From Thamnaconus septentrionalis (Eukaryota; Chordata; Actinopteri; Tetraodontiformes; Monacanthidae): 64,000 nt of DNA. Position numbers and translations under genes: made by a program. Location of the stretch: positions 21,840,199 to 21,904,198 of the forward strand of contig CM020509.1 of NCBI GenBank assembly GCA_009823395.1, in the 5' to 3' direction. Below, in pieces: positions 42,466-54,452 of this stretch (its first letter is position 1; every line of letters begins with the position of its first letter). A model generated the notes under the pieces. That model saw nothing but the letters and a program-made list of their open reading frames with translations, did not search any database and had not been told where the DNA came from.

Positions 42466-42520
<55 letters not shown>
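42462..42520. repeat. (CA)n upstream of TRIM 2
   Basis: A ~59-bp dinucleotide run. Its read-through as a Cys-Val string in front of the TRIM frame is an artefact. Confidence 0.95.
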
Positions 42521-42525
<5 letters not shown>

Positions 42526-42885
42526 GGTGAACAGCGGATGGTTGTCTTTCACTCTATCAGTGGGGACTTCAAGATGTGGTTATTGAACAAATACAAAAAA
42601 CTAACAGAAACTTCACTCAGAGGCATTTTGTCCCCAAGTGACTTTGAAAAGAAGGAAGAACAAACTGGAACCCAGCTGAACAAAGATCAGCACTCATTAA
42701 CTATCAGCGCAAAAGGGTCGGAACCTATACAGCCATTCCACCAATCAGCAGCAGAGTGACTGTCAGGTGTGAAATAAAAGGTGTGAGTTCCTGCTGACTC
42801 ACTGCCTCCCCCCTCTGGTGACCCCTTGGTCCTACAGCCTGACATCAGTCACGTCAGCTCATTGACTGGCACCAGTTCACTGCCA

Positions 42886-43405
42886 GGAAACACTCCCACT
42901 GCTATCTGGATTGTGTTATTGCTTTATTGCTTCAAGTCAAAAGTTGATCATTCACTTGACATTGTTGTGCAATATAGACTGATGGCATATTTCATGACTT
43001 ATTGATTCACTATTGTCACATTGAGCCAACAACCAGAATCAAAAGACAAAATTCTTTCATAACATTTACATCCATTCATCTGATTTTTGACAAACGGATC
43101 AACAGTCAGAAGGTTCAACAGATGGATGAGTTGTTGAAAGGTCAAAGGTCAGGGTGGAAAGGTCCAGAGTGGAAACAGACCTCAGCTGTGTTTCCACAGT
43201 AATAAAGTTGTCATGTGGACTAATGACACATTATTAATCTGTGGGATGAATCAGCTGCAGAAGAAGAGAAACAACGTGGCACAAACATCCAGCAGCCGTG
43301 GAAACAAACATCAGGTGGACAACACCTCAACAGTCACCAGGAGCACAAACAGGAAGTGGCATCCAGGCCCCGCCCACCCTGTTTGACTGACAGCCGGAGA
43401 CACTC
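42886..43405 (-). repeat. Truncated third TRIM unit
   Basis: Repeats the first ~520 bp of a unit (matching 40,013-40,535) and stops just before a third TRIM coding region would begin. The break after GAGACAC leads into unrelated transposon-like sequence. Confidence 0.8.
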
Positions 43406-44640
43406 GGTTGTAGCTAATCCCAGCCAGACAATGGTGAAGCTTACTGATGTTTTACAGGCTTTTATTTATGCTCAATTCTTCCTTTAACACCATAAGAGCT
43501 AAAGGACTAACAAATAAAATAAAATGAGCTCTTACAAAATAAATATAAACACATAAACCATTGTCGTGTAGCCGGTATTAGCATAGCTGTTAGCATGTGA
43601 CCGAGTAAGCAATTTTTCCACATTAAAACTGACCAAATTACATAAAGTTGAACATCAAACATGTTATTTCAACAATACCTTGTTCCCAATTCCAGCTGGG
43701 TGCTTAATGACGTGGAAACCTTTCGGAGCTAAACTATTGAAACCGATCGCCGTTCGCCATCTTGTCAGAGCGATGCAAAGCTTAAAACATTCGAACAAAC
43801 AAATTGCTAGTTACTTCCGGTACCAATCAAAATAAAACACACACACAGGAAGTCAATACCGTAAAAATTAGATTTTCGATTTACTTACACTCCCACCAAT
43901 CATGAGTGAATAATGGAACAGCATATCACTAACATAAAGCATGAATGATTGACAAAAAAATACTTTTCTTATTTGAACCCACATACAGTGGCTTATGACA
44001 TCCTTTAACAACTGTGTCAATATGATAGGTATGATAGGAGGATACTATAAACCATAGGAGAAGGAAGACAGTTTAGTCAGCTTCCAGCAGCAATTGAAAG
44101 GATAGGAAGGAAGGCTAAACAGTAAATCAAAATAAAATGTTAAAAACTTACATCTTCCAAGTTTGTAGTCGCGTCACGAACCGTTGGGACTGATCCATTC
44201 TTTAAGTTCAAGCAAAGTGCAAATCCAGCTTTGAACTGGCTTTCATTGACAAAACAGTCCTTCGCGAAATGGTTAGCACACACATATAACAGTTTTGGAA
44301 CTGCTGTCGGTACACTTTCTTCAAAAATAAAATTAATCCATTGTCTTCTCAAAGACTCGGACGACGGAGCTACAAAAAGACTGGCAGTGTGTACGCTGTG
44401 CACAGCGGTGTGTACTCTACTCTGTGTGTTAACAAGGAAAACGCATATAAGAAAGTGGTGTGCAAAAGCAGGGTAGTGACAGAATTGATGCGCATTATTG
44501 ATATTTGTCGCGTGTGTACCTGCACATGCATGCTTATTAACACACGGGTACTGTGGAATATATTTTTTACTCACCTAAAGTGGGACGGCATTGCACTCAG
44601 TGGGAGCAGCTCCCCCTGGTGTTAAAACTAAGAAGTGCAA
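43406..44640 (-). mobile_element. Transposon remnant with a THAP exon
   Basis: Unrelated to the TRIM units. Coding evidence is limited to the THAP segment at 44,140-44,372. I could not define terminal repeats. Confidence 0.5.
44140..44372 (-). pseudogene. THAP-domain fragment
   Basis: Encodes [38 protein letters not shown] and [17 protein letters not shown]. This is the middle and C-terminal part of a THAP zinc-binding DNA-binding domain, of the subtype carried by fish DNA transposons. The N-terminal C-x-C ligands would be in a preceding exon. The acceptor is probably GCCAG near 44,375; the frame ends with a possible donor near 44,140. Confidence 0.6.
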
Positions 44641-44784
44641 TACACTCAGGCAAAAGTTGAAGTGCGGGCCATATTCTATTCTATTTAGAACATTTCTTGC
44701 GGGTCAATTAAAAATGGACCGCGGACCGTAGTTGGCCGCAGTTGACAATGAAGCGAAGCAAAGTTGCAACCACATCAGTGTGTT

Positions 44785-45055
44785 TGAAGCCCCACCAGGG
44801 TGTTAAGCTCTTAGAACCACCCAGAACCATCCAGAACCACCAGGGTGTTTAGCTCTTAGAACCATCCAGAGCCACCAGGGTGTTTAGCTGTTAGAACCAC
44901 CCAGAACCATTCAGAGCCACCAGGGTGTTTAGCTGTTAGAACCATCCAGAACCACCAGGGTGTTTAGCTCTTAGAACCATCCAGAGCCACCAGGGTGTTT
45001 AGCTGTTAGAACCTCCTAGAACCATCCAGAACCACCAGGGTGTTTAGCTCTTTAT
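44785..45055. repeat. ~42-57-bp minisatellite
   Basis: Six or so units of ACCAGGGTGTTTAGCTCTTA and AGAACCATCCAGA with small variations (CTCTTA/CTGTTA). No open frame is kept across the units. Confidence 0.9.
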
Positions 45056-45600
45056 TGAGATGACTCTGAAAACACTGGAATCAGAATCAGATCAGAACCA
45101 AACAAGAACCACAATGAAATGTGTCACAGAACTAAATCCACTAGTTTAAGGTTGGGGACAGAGGCGGGGTCTGGCACTCCAAGAGCCACTGAGAAGGCTG
45201 TCCCGACACTGGAGACAGTGGATCATCCTACGCTGTATACATATGATGAATATGGATGTGGTGTGGGCTTCACTGCTGCTAAAGAAATAAAACAACAAGA
45301 AATCAAAGAACAACATGTAGAAGCAACAACTGTGATTGTTGCTGAGGTGAGACACCTGAGTGAAATGATACAAGTGTTGGTGAAGATGCCACATTTCACA
45401 GCACATTGAAGCTACTAACATAGATCTACATACATATCAATCTACCTAAACACGCAAACACAAGCAGGTGGGGATTTAATGATATTGGTCAAGAAAAAGG
45501 TGCATTAAACATTCATATACTTATATCGGTACGCATACAAATATATATTTATTAGTGCTGGGACTCGATGAAAGAAAATAATCAAATTAATTATGGTCTT
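45056..45600. other. Spacer with an unassigned 96-codon frame
   Basis: An open frame at 45,119-45,409 (plus) has no recognisable domain, splice support or paralogue. The remainder is AT-rich. Confidence 0.3.
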
Positions 45601-45960
45601 TGTAATTGGTCAAACCTCTGACATTTGACCTCTGGTCAGTTCACTCCAGATGATTCTGTCACAACCTTTGAATTTTTTTCAAAAATGAATGAACAAATGT
45701 TTTGTTTCATTAATGGCCTCCAAAAAGTTTTGATTGACTTCAGATTGTGGTGTCCAGAGAGGAGGACAGCAGTCAGTCATGGTTGACCTCCAGTGCTCAC
45801 GCAGTGGTTCACTGGAAGGCCAAGAACAATCCAAGAGTCCATATGTGGCACTGCAAGGTCCACCAGTGGCTTCTGGGACGTCTCTCCCAGTAACCACAGC
45901 AGCTTGTAGGGAGAACCAGTCCACCAGCCACCAGGCTTCACTGGAGTCAAACGTCCTGAC
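45600..45960 (-). repeat. Duplicated NLR 3' flank, copy 3 (short)
   Basis: Matches the NLR-2 flank near 30,750-30,960 in reverse, immediately after the NLR-3 stop. The middle of the long flank is deleted: the match jumps to the part corresponding to 31,850-31,990. Confidence 0.75.
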
Positions 45961-45971
45961 ATGCAGTTCTG

Positions 45972-46038
45972 TCAGGCACCACTAGATGGAGGTCTCCTCT
46001 TCACTCTCCTCTCACTCTCCATCACCAAGGTCTCCCAC
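45972..46038 (-). CDS. NLR-3 terminal exon
   Basis: Acceptor CTCTACAG; 67 bp encoding RWETLVMESERRVKRRPPSS-GA then TGA (45,974-45,972). A short basic tail and no B30.2 domain. It reads through the codon where NLR-2 stops. Confidence 0.75.
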
Positions 46039-46423
46039 CTGTAGAGAGAAGAAGAGACAGCAGGAGTCAGGACTCACGGTCCTTGAACGCATCATCACAG
46101 AGACGTTGACTGTTGATGGAGATGATGGAGTGACTGGTGAGAAGAAGCAGACTCTCAGTCACATGTCAAGTGTGGAACATATGAAGGTCATGTGACCATG
46201 GAGTGTTGGACTGATACTGAGTCCTGATGAAGATGAACTGATCAATAATTGAGTGGTGAACTGAGAGAAGAAGCAGCTTGGCAGCAGATGTTGGATGAAT
46301 GAGGAGCAGCTGGACGTTACCATCCTCCTCTTACACTGTGACTGGGAACACTGGACCTCTGCTGTGGGATCAACTGGCTTTGGTGCTGGAACCATCATCC
46401 ACTGGTTCCAAACCAGTACTGAC

Positions 46424-46597
46424 CTCAGAGTCTCCAGTTGATAGTCTCTGCTGTGGACAAGATCCATCAGTGGCTTCACTGATGATTCCTGCAGCTGGTT
46501 CTCACTCAGGTCCAGGTGTCTGAGGTGGGAGGGGTTGGACTTCAGAGCTGAGAGCAGCCAATCACAGCTGAGCTCTGACAAACTGCAGTCAATCAAC
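46424..46597 (-). CDS. NLR-3 LRR exon 4
   Basis: 174 bp, acceptor CTATTCAG. Encodes [20 protein letters not shown] and [20 protein letters not shown], the C-terminal LRR cap equivalent to NLR-2 exon 5. Confidence 0.88.
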
Positions 46598-47647
46598 CTG
46601 AATAGAGAATAGATTATGGAGTGAGTGAAGTTTTCATCACTATCTTAAATTAAAAAATATTAATGTCTATAACACTGTAATGTTCATTAAACCAATCAGA
46701 AGCACAACCACAATACTGAAATAATGAATCACCACAATAAAATATTTTATATCAACCTGTTTAGTCATGTGACCACTGATCAGCTGTTAACAATGTTGGA
46801 ATTCATTGATGCATTTTGCCTCAAAGGTTCAGTGTGTAAAATCAGTGCAGATTTATTGCTGAAAGCTTCATATACAACCATCAATATAGTTTGAAGTCTT
46901 TGATTAGTAGAAAATAAAAGTCCTCTGGTTTTCCTGCCGTTAGAACGGTTCTTTCTAGAAACAGACAGAAGGTCAAAGGTCGTGGCCATCTTGCACCGCC
47001 ATGTTTGTAGGCGGCTGGTTGGAAAGATCAGTTTGAGAGACAGTTTCATACTGATGGTTGGAGGCTGGAATCCTCTAATAAAGCAAATGCTGAGAACAAA
47101 TGGTTATTAAGTGACTGAAATGCAGTGGAATCTTTTCTGCATCTTGCTCATCAATACTGAACTGACTGAGATGATAGAACCTGCATTGACCCTTGACCTT
47201 CTGCTGAGTCCAGCTGGATCTATCTACAGTATCTAAGTGCTCATACAGGTGGCTAATGCTAGCGCTAGCTGAAAATCATGCTAGCACTGGACTGTCTGCT
47301 GTGACTATGACTGATTGTGATGCTAATAGATGGTTGTAATATTTGTATTGATGGAACTTTATCATTATACAGAGAACTAGACACCTTTGCTGTCAACCAC
47401 ATCCTTTATGATGCTCGAAGGCCACCGTAGTTCACTGGCAAGAAGGGGAGAGGGAGGGAAGGCCAGCAAGAACACTGCAATCTGAAATCTGACCACTAGG
47501 TGCCAGGATTTTACACACTGTACCAGTTTCACTCATTTCAAACAAAAACCAGTGACTGCAATTTGAATTTCCAACAGCAGTGAAGTGAAAATCATGACAA
47601 CAATAACAAGAGTGATACAAGTTGTAGAGTGAAGAGGGTGAACTGAC

Positions 47648-47821
47648 CTCAGAACCTCCAGTTTACAGTCTGGACTCTGCAGAAAACCACTCAGCTCCTT
47701 CACTCCTGAATCCTGCAGCTGGTTCCCACTCAGGTCCAGGTCTCTGAGGTGGGAGGGGTTGGACTTCAGAGCTGAGAGCAGCCAACCACAGCTGAGCTCT
47801 GGCAAACTGCAGCTCTCCAAC
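47648..47821 (-). CDS. NLR-3 LRR exon 3
   Basis: 174 bp, acceptor CTGGTCAG. Encodes [20 protein letters not shown] and [20 protein letters not shown]. The flanking introns match those around NLR-2 LRR exon 4. Confidence 0.88.
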
Positions 47822-47931
47822 CTGACCAGAGAATAAATGATGGAGAGTTTATAATGATCGAGAGTTTTTCCAGGGTGTCATCACTCTGAAAATCAAAGTG
47901 AAATGTCGACTTCAGAATCTGACACTACAGA

Positions 47932-48940
47932 ATAAAATGGGAGAGGGGGGGCGAGCGAACGAGTGCTGCACTGTGGAGTCCATTACTGGCTCTTGATGAT
48001 TTTGCTGTCTGGGCCCCCTTGCACCAAAGTAGGATTGCGTCATCCAAGATGAGTCACTAAGCCAATCCACAACACGTGTGTCCAGGCTTCATGGGTTGCA
48101 CTAAAAGCCACCCAGGATGAGAAGACACGGATTCATCAAGCCAGGTGAAAGCTATCCTGGATCAGTGCGCGCACACGGCTTCCTTCTATAGACCCCCGTT
48201 AAGGAGCTGGGATTGACGGATTGGCCATCTTAGACCTCCTCATAAGCCTCCATGAGGATTTGCGCCTGGGACGGGGATTCAGACTCTCCAACTTTCAAAG
48301 CTCAATAAAATGTGGGTCGGCGTAGACGGCCTGGGCGGGCTTGGAAGCCCAGACTCCCAGGTCATAGTCATGCGCACCAAGCATTCAGCAAAAGGGATCT
48401 TCCCTTGGCCAAGCAGCCAGGGCGCATGATCAATTGGAGGCATAGTGACAGGACCGTCCACTGTCACAACAACAAGCTCATGTTACTCTTTGATGTGTCT
48501 TCATGTTTCTGTGGGATGTGTATTTTTATATAGGATGCATGGCAAAGTAGAAGTCATGTTAGAAATGATCCAATGATTGCAACATGATCTCAACTCATTT
48601 CTCTATCATCATTGAAATGAAATGATTCCAAAGCTTGAAATAATGACAGTGGCTGGAGGTGAATGTGATAAGAATTTGCAGTGTTGAGTGGAAGAAGCAC
48701 TGCTTTCCCACTGGTGGTGACTGTTGACAGAGACAAGGATGAAATAGATCCTGGAACTCAGCCTGGTCTGGAGCAGCTCACTCCACACAATAAATCTCCA
48801 TGGTAACTTCTAGCAGAACATATCTCACTTCCACCTATTCCACTGTTGTGCAACCAGATCACAAATCAATTGATCCAGGATAACCAAGATATCCCAGCTT
48901 AATCCCTCATCCTATTTTCCTGCAACAGGGCCCAGTCAAG
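47932..48940. other. Unclassified ~1-kb insertion in NLR-3
   Basis: The LRR intron shared with NLR-2 is interrupted at about 47,932, and intron-like sequence resumes near 48,940. The left half is GC-rich and unlike the neighbourhood. The right half (about 48,540-48,935) has TTGATCCAGGATAACC- and AACAGGGCCCAGT-like ends that suggest a DNA transposon. No coding region recognised. Confidence 0.5.
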
Positions 48941-49002
48941 TGAAAATCATGCCAACAATAACAAGAGTGACTGAAGTTGGAGAGTGAAGAGGGTGAACTG
49001 AC

Positions 49003-49176
49003 CTCAGAGTCTCCAGTTTACAGTCTGGACTCTGCAGAAAACCACTCAGCTCCTTCACTGATGAATCCTGCAGCTGGTTCCTACTCAGGTCCAGGTGTCT
49101 GAGGTGGGAGGGGTTGGACTTCAGAGCTGAGAGCAGCCAATCACAGCTGAGCTCTGACAACCTGCAGTCCTTCAAC
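49003..49176 (-). CDS. NLR-3 LRR exon 2
   Basis: 174 bp, acceptor TTATTCAG. Encodes [20 protein letters not shown] and [20 protein letters not shown]. Confidence 0.88.
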
Positions 49177-49752
49177 CTGAATAAAGAATCAATATTTGAT
49201 TTCTTCCATGGTGTAAATGTCATATTAAGAGTTATTTCTCCCTGTTGATGATCCAGATGTGCAGCTGTTGGGATCACTGAGTCATTCCCTCAAAGGAGTC
49301 ATTGTGCCAGTGTGTTGTCAAAACAATAACAAGAGCAGTGTGTCAGTCAGTGTGCAGCCAATCAGCAGTGAAGATGGAAAATAATCAGTGAGTCCTTTGT
49401 GTGCTTGTGGCTGTTTTCAGTCATCAGCGTCTCGTGACAATGCAATGTGACTGCTGCACTATTAATCTGCCTCCAATATTTCTTCACAGGATCTTCTGCT
49501 CAGTCATGTGACCTTCATCACCAATCAACAACTCCCATTGAGCTCCAAAGTGACTGGAGACATTTTCCACACTTTCTTCCACCATCCAAAGTCTTTTCTG
49601 GCTGCAGATTGTTGACATGAAAATATCAACAACATCCACTTTGTCTAGATGAGTCTTTAATATCTGCTTCAAAGTCTTCACACTGAGCAGCGTTACACAC
49701 CAGTTGTCATCTGCTGACACACTCTGTCCACCAGTAGAAAGCAGGAACTGAC

Positions 49753-49914
49753 CTGAGAACTTCCAGTCTGCAGTTTGGACTCTGCAGTCCAGCACAGAGC
49801 AGCTTCACTCCAGGATCCTCCAGGGTGGTGTCAGTCAGGTCCAGCAGTGTGAGGTGGGAGGGGCTGGACTGCAGAGCTGAAGACACCACTGCACACTGAA
49901 GCACTGAGAGTTCA
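49753..49914 (-). CDS. NLR-3 LRR exon 1
   Basis: 162 bp, acceptor CATTCAG, donor CTCAG/GTCAG. Encodes [20 protein letters not shown] and [18 protein letters not shown]. Phase matches the NACHT exon donor. Confidence 0.85.
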
Positions 49915-49952
49915 CTGAATGAAGGAGAGCAGAGTGAGAAGTTGCTGTTTCA

Positions 49953-50319
<367 letters not shown>

Positions 50320-50329
50320 ATTGAATGGT

Positions 50330-50580
50330 TTTTGGTTGTCAGTGTAAATTCAATCAATCTTGTGCAATCAACTGACAACAATGAAAAAGAAGCTTCCAAA
50401 ACAAATGTGCACATTATAAAGAGTCACAACAACAAAAACATAACAACTGTGTGAAGGAAAAAGCAGCAGGCTGAAGCCCAAGCTGATTCTTGCCTCTCCT
50501 ATACAGTCCATAAGATTATGAGAGACTCTATCAATCATTTATTTGTTCTTTAGGGAACTTTATTTATTATTCTGACAACT
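50330..50580 (-). mobile_element. 3' tail of a Jockey/CR1-group LINE
   Basis: Reverse match to 25,680-25,920 of the LINE in NLR-2, at the same intronic place. Here it is 5'-truncated to about 250 bp. Either it was inherited from a common ancestor and cut down here, or it is an independent insertion beside the same repeat. Confidence 0.75.
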
Positions 50581-50722
50581 ATTTTCTGTAGTTGAATTAT
50601 TATTAGAACTATTTAACCAGGTTTGTCCCTTTGAGAAGATCCCAGATCACCCAGATTACCCTAACCCAGAAGATCTCTTTTACAAGAGAGACATGGCCAA
50701 GAATGACAGCACATAGAGTTTC

Positions 50723-50723
<1 letters not shown>

Positions 50724-50777
<54 letters not shown>
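50724..50777. repeat. (CA)n after the NLR-3 NACHT donor
   Basis: 54 bp, starting 9 bp past the donor on the gene strand ((GT)n). Confidence 0.97.
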
Positions 50778-50779
<2 letters not shown>

Positions 50780-50786
50780 TACGTAC

Positions 50787-52635
50787 CCTAAACGTATCAC
50801 AGCCTTCCTGCAGTTCCTCACAGCTGGAATCAGTCTCAATCTTCCCTCCATGGTTGTGTTGTACTTCCTCAGGTCCAACTCCTCCAGAACCTCCTCTGAC
50901 ATCTGCAGCATGTAGGCCAGAGCTGAACAATGGATGGCTGAGAGTTTCTTCTCTGATCTGTTCTCCGACTGCAGGAACTCTTGGACCTCCTGATGCACTG
51001 CCTGATCCTTCACCTCCAGCAGACAGTGGAAGATGTTGATACTTCTGTCTGGAGAAACACCAGCAGTGTTCATCTCCTTCAGGTTGTTGATGACCTTCTC
51101 TAAGGTTCCTGGATTGTTGTCAGTGAGACCCAGCAGGCCTCCTAAGAGTCTCTGGTTGGATTCCAGACTGAGTCCATGGAGAAAGCGAACAAACAAGTCC
51201 AGGTGACCATTTGGACTCTGCAGGGATTTCTCCATCATCCTCTTTAGGAACTCATGTCGGGATTGGTGAGGGAGATCAAATTCTTTTATCTTATTTTTGA
51301 AATCGTTGATGTCAAACACCAGAGTTAAAACAGGGTCTGATTCCATATGCTTCAAGAATCTCTCCAAAACCTTCCTTTTGGTGTGACAGTGGAAGATGTA
51401 GACTGCAGCCAGAAACTCCTGGACACTCAGATGAACGAAGCAGTAGATGGTTTTGTGGAAGATCACACTCTCTCTTCTGAAGATCTCTGTACAAACTCCT
51501 GAGTACACAGAGGCATCAGTCACACTGAGACCACACTTCTCCAGGTCTTCACTGTAGAACATGATCTTTCCACTTTCCAGATGTTCAAATGCCAGCTGGC
51601 ACAGCTTCAGAAGAAGCTCCCTGTCAGCCTCCGTCAGCTCCTGTGGACCTCCTCCATACTTGTGCTGCTTCCTCTTGGTCTGGACCAGCAGGAAGTGTGA
51701 GTACATGTCAGTCAGGGTCTTGGGCAGCTCTCCTCTCTGCTCTGAGCTCAACATGCTCTCCAGAACTGTGGCAGTGATCCAGCAGAAGACCGGGATCTGA
51801 CACATGATGTGGAGGCTCCTGGAGGCCTTGATGTGGGAGATGATCCTGCTGGACAAATCTTCTTCATCTCTGAACCTCCTCCTGAAATACTCCTCCTTCT
51901 GGTCATCGGTGAAGCCTCGTACTTCTGTCAGCCTGTCCACACATGACGGAGGGATCTGATTGGCTGCTGCAGGTCTGGAAGTTATCCACAGCAGAGCCGA
52001 GGGAAACAGATCTCCTCTGATCAGGTTAGTTAGCAGGACGCTGACTGACTTCTTCTGAGTGACATCAGTCACCACCTTCTTCTTCTTAAAGTCCAGAGCC
52101 AGTCTGCTTTCATCCAGGCCGTCCAAGATGAAGAGAAGTTTGCAGACATGCAGCTGCTCTGCTGTGAGCTTCTTTAACGTTGGATGGAAAACATGGAGCA
52201 GCTCCAGAAGACTGTAGTGCTGCTCTTTGACCAAGTTGAGCTCCCTGAATGAGAGAGGAAGCACCAGATGAAGGTCCTGGTTCTCCAGGCCCTGGGCCCA
52301 GTCCAGAGTGAACTTCTGCACTGAGAAGGTTTTTCCAACCCCAGCGACGCCGTTGGTCAGCACCACTCTGACTCTGAGTCCCTGCTGCTCAGGTGAGGCT
52401 TCAAAGATCTGGCTGCACCTGATTGGACGGTCGTGGAGGATCTTCTTGGTCTCCAGCTGCCTGACCTCATGCTGTCTGTTGACCTCCTCACTCAGTCCCT
52501 CAGTGATGTAGAGCTCAGTGTAGATGCTGTTGAGGAGGGTTTGACTTCCTGCTTCTTCACCTTCAGTCACACGTTCACATCTCCTCTCCAGACTGGTCTT
52601 CTGCTGCTGTAGAAGCTCCTGCAGACCATCAGCCT
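50787..52635 (-). CDS. NLR-3 FISNA-NACHT exon (NLRC3-like receptor)
   Basis: A 1,849-bp open exon between a CTGCTCCAG acceptor and a GTACGT donor. FISNA starts [12 protein letters not shown]. Walker A GVAGVGKT is at 52,328-52,351, Walker B is [12 protein letters not shown], sensor-like [12 protein letters not shown], winged-helix [12 protein letters not shown]. Just after Walker B an acidic FEDNQV of the other copies is replaced by the basic FKKKKV. The patch at 51,253-51,395 is longer than in NLR-1. Exons of NLR-3 sum to 2,928 bp, a multiple of three: a complete 975-residue protein (repeat-linker-FISNA-NACHT-8 half LRRs-basic tail). This is the best candidate for a functional gene in the window. 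Confidence 0.93.
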
Positions 52636-52834
52636 CTGGAGCAGAGAAAAGGTTGGAGAAGAAAACATCAGTGTGAAAGTGTGAGCATCATTTTCTCTCC
52701 ACAACTTTTCAGCTGCTGTGATGAAGCTGCTGTGTGACTGTTTGCTCTCAACGTCCCTCAGTGAATCTTCTCACTGGAGGTCCTGACATGATCTCAGAGG
52801 GAGAAGTGAAGGAGGTGCAGGTGGACAGTCTTAC

Positions 52835-52911
52835 TGTGATCAGTTTGGGTGTGACTGGCAGGTTGCAGTGCTGCTCCACACCCACCACTCTTCTTCCTCC
52901 TCTTCCTCCTC
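52835..52911 (-). CDS. NLR-3 linker exon
   Basis: 77 bp, acceptor TCCACAG, donor CACA/GTAAG, one base in and one out. Encodes RRKRRKKSGGCGAALQPASH and TQTDH, a basic linker. Equivalent to the NLR-1 linker exon, but the sequence is shifted in composition (basic instead of Gln/Ser-rich). No domain. Confidence 0.6.
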
Positions 52912-53213
52912 CTGTGGATGGAGACACTTTGATCAACTCGTCACTTTTTAATCTTTGTTTATTGAAATTCTTCATTTTGTCTTTGACATGAACTTTATTT
53001 TAATCTTTGGCTCTAAATCAGCTCTAATTCCCATGATGCTCTGCTCCCAGTCTGCCCAGTAGAAATGATTTCATCAGCTCTGGTCAGTTTTGAAGTCAAC
53101 ACTGGGTTGTGTTTCTCTCCAGTGATGCTTGTTTGGCTTTGGACTGAACTGGATTTCAACACTTTGAAATGTGAAGGAGCTGCAGTGTCAACACTGACGT
53201 CACTGGATCCAGC

Positions 53214-53216
<3 letters not shown>

Positions 53217-53267
<51 letters not shown>
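53217..53267. repeat. (CA)n in NLR-3 intron
   Basis: A dinucleotide run ten bases past the donor of repeat exon 2. Confidence 0.95.
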
Positions 53268-53269
<2 letters not shown>

Positions 53270-53277
53270 GTTCTTAC

Positions 53278-53394
53278 TGTGTCTCAGGAGGTCCATGTTC
53301 ATCACTGAAGTCTTGATGATCTTTGGACCTGTGACTTTTCAGAGACTCCCAGCTGGACCCTGGAGACTCTGCTCTCTTTCTCTTGTATTGAACT
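53278..53394 (-). CDS. NLR-3 N-terminal repeat exon 2
   Basis: 117 bp, acceptor GTTGCAG, donor ACA/GTAAGA. Encodes VQYKRKRAESPGSSWESLKS and continues to DEHGPPETQ. It repeats the SPGSS...SLKS...EPGPPET unit of the start exon with the same outgoing phase. Confidence 0.75.
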
Positions 53395-53455
53395 CTGCAA
53401 CACAAACATTGATGTCTGTGTTTAAAACATAATTCTTTCATCAATGATCTGCTGA

Positions 53456-54291
53456 GGGGTAGATCCTCAAAAAAGGGCGCGCAGCGCTAAAATGCGGCGC
53501 ATTTTGCGGCAGGATTGCGCCCGCAATCTGCGCCACAGATGCGGGTATCCACAAAGGTTTTTGCGCTAATGACATGCAGGCGCAAACACGCCCACGAATG
53601 CGGCACCTGAAACAGGTGCGAATGTTGCGGTCTGGCAACCTGAGAGCACTTTGCGCCAAAGGTTGTTCGTGAGTGCATGTGTTTGACAGCGAAACTCTGC
53701 TAGGATAAAGGCGCTCCTGTGCGCGCCTGGCATTACGATGCCTCCTCCATCTTACCAAGACTGCTGCCATAATGGAAAGGAAGTCAAGACGCAAGACGCG
53801 TTAGTCACCAACACCTGAGTACCATTTGTATTTTTTTATAGCCTATCTAAAATATTGGCATATATACTGTAGTCTATGCCTATCTATATATAAGATTTGG
53901 GTAGCCATAGATATATTTCAGGCTTTTCAGAGAGGAAAGGTTCACTAAGAAGCAAGAAACACTTTGACAGACAGAAGCTGCGCCTGGTTTTGGCTGGCGG
54001 TGTTTGCGTCTGTCAAACTGCGCGCGGACACGAGCGCAAACTCTTTCTGGATCTGCCGCTGTTTGAATGAGGCATATTTGCATAGAAGGGGGTGTGTCCT
54101 TTTGCGCGTAATGACTCATTTAAATACATTGAAATGAGTCTGGCGCAACCCTGCCGCTACTTGCGCCTCGGCGCATTTTGCGCCGATTTTCACGTTTGCG
54201 TCCCCTCTGTGGATCGGAATCACCGTTTTTGGCGCTATTTACACGGATTTTCAGGCGCAAAAGCCGTGCAAACGCTTTGTGGATCTGGCCC
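53456..54291. mobile_element. Harbinger-like element, copy 2
   Basis: 836 bp, in reverse orientation to copy 1 at 22,694-23,500. Ends GGGGTAGATC and GATCTGGCCC are flanked by TGA on both sides (53,453-53,455 and 54,292-54,294), a 3-bp duplication. Contains the counterpart of the MAAVLVRWRRHRNARRAQER segment (minus, from 53,767), whose basic start followed by a LRLPD-like block resembles Harbinger transposase N-termini. Lies in the NLR-3 intron between the two repeat exons. Confidence 0.8.
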
Positions 54292-54452
54292 TGAGAGTCA
54301 TTAATAAATCTCCACACACTGCTGTTTCCAGTCAGGTTGACGAAAGAGGGTTGTTCCTCTCACATCAGGTTCCAGTTTTTCCAGACGACCAACAGTTTGA
54401 ACAGTGAGTCAAACAGCAGTTCCAGTTACTGAGTCACTCCAAGTGTTCTTAC

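Larger units (their letters stand above)
40013..42885 (-). repeat. TRIM tandem unit 2 (2,873 bp)
   Basis: The second head-to-tail unit, highly similar to unit 1 over coding and flanking sequence. It contains a long (CA)n at 42,462-42,520, where unit 1 has a short one at 39,617-39,642. Confidence 0.85.

Noticed and set aside
42308..42517. Cys-Val-rich N-terminus of TRIM 2
   Set aside because: Translation of a (CA)n run and 5' flank; the conserved start MAQAAAQLDP is at 42,307, as in TRIM 1.
44785..45055. CRISPR array
   Set aside because: Units are a vertebrate minisatellite without unique spacers of constant length; the genome is eukaryotic.
45119..45409. Possible small gene of 96 codons
   Set aside because: No domain, no paralogue, no splice or promoter evidence; could be chance.
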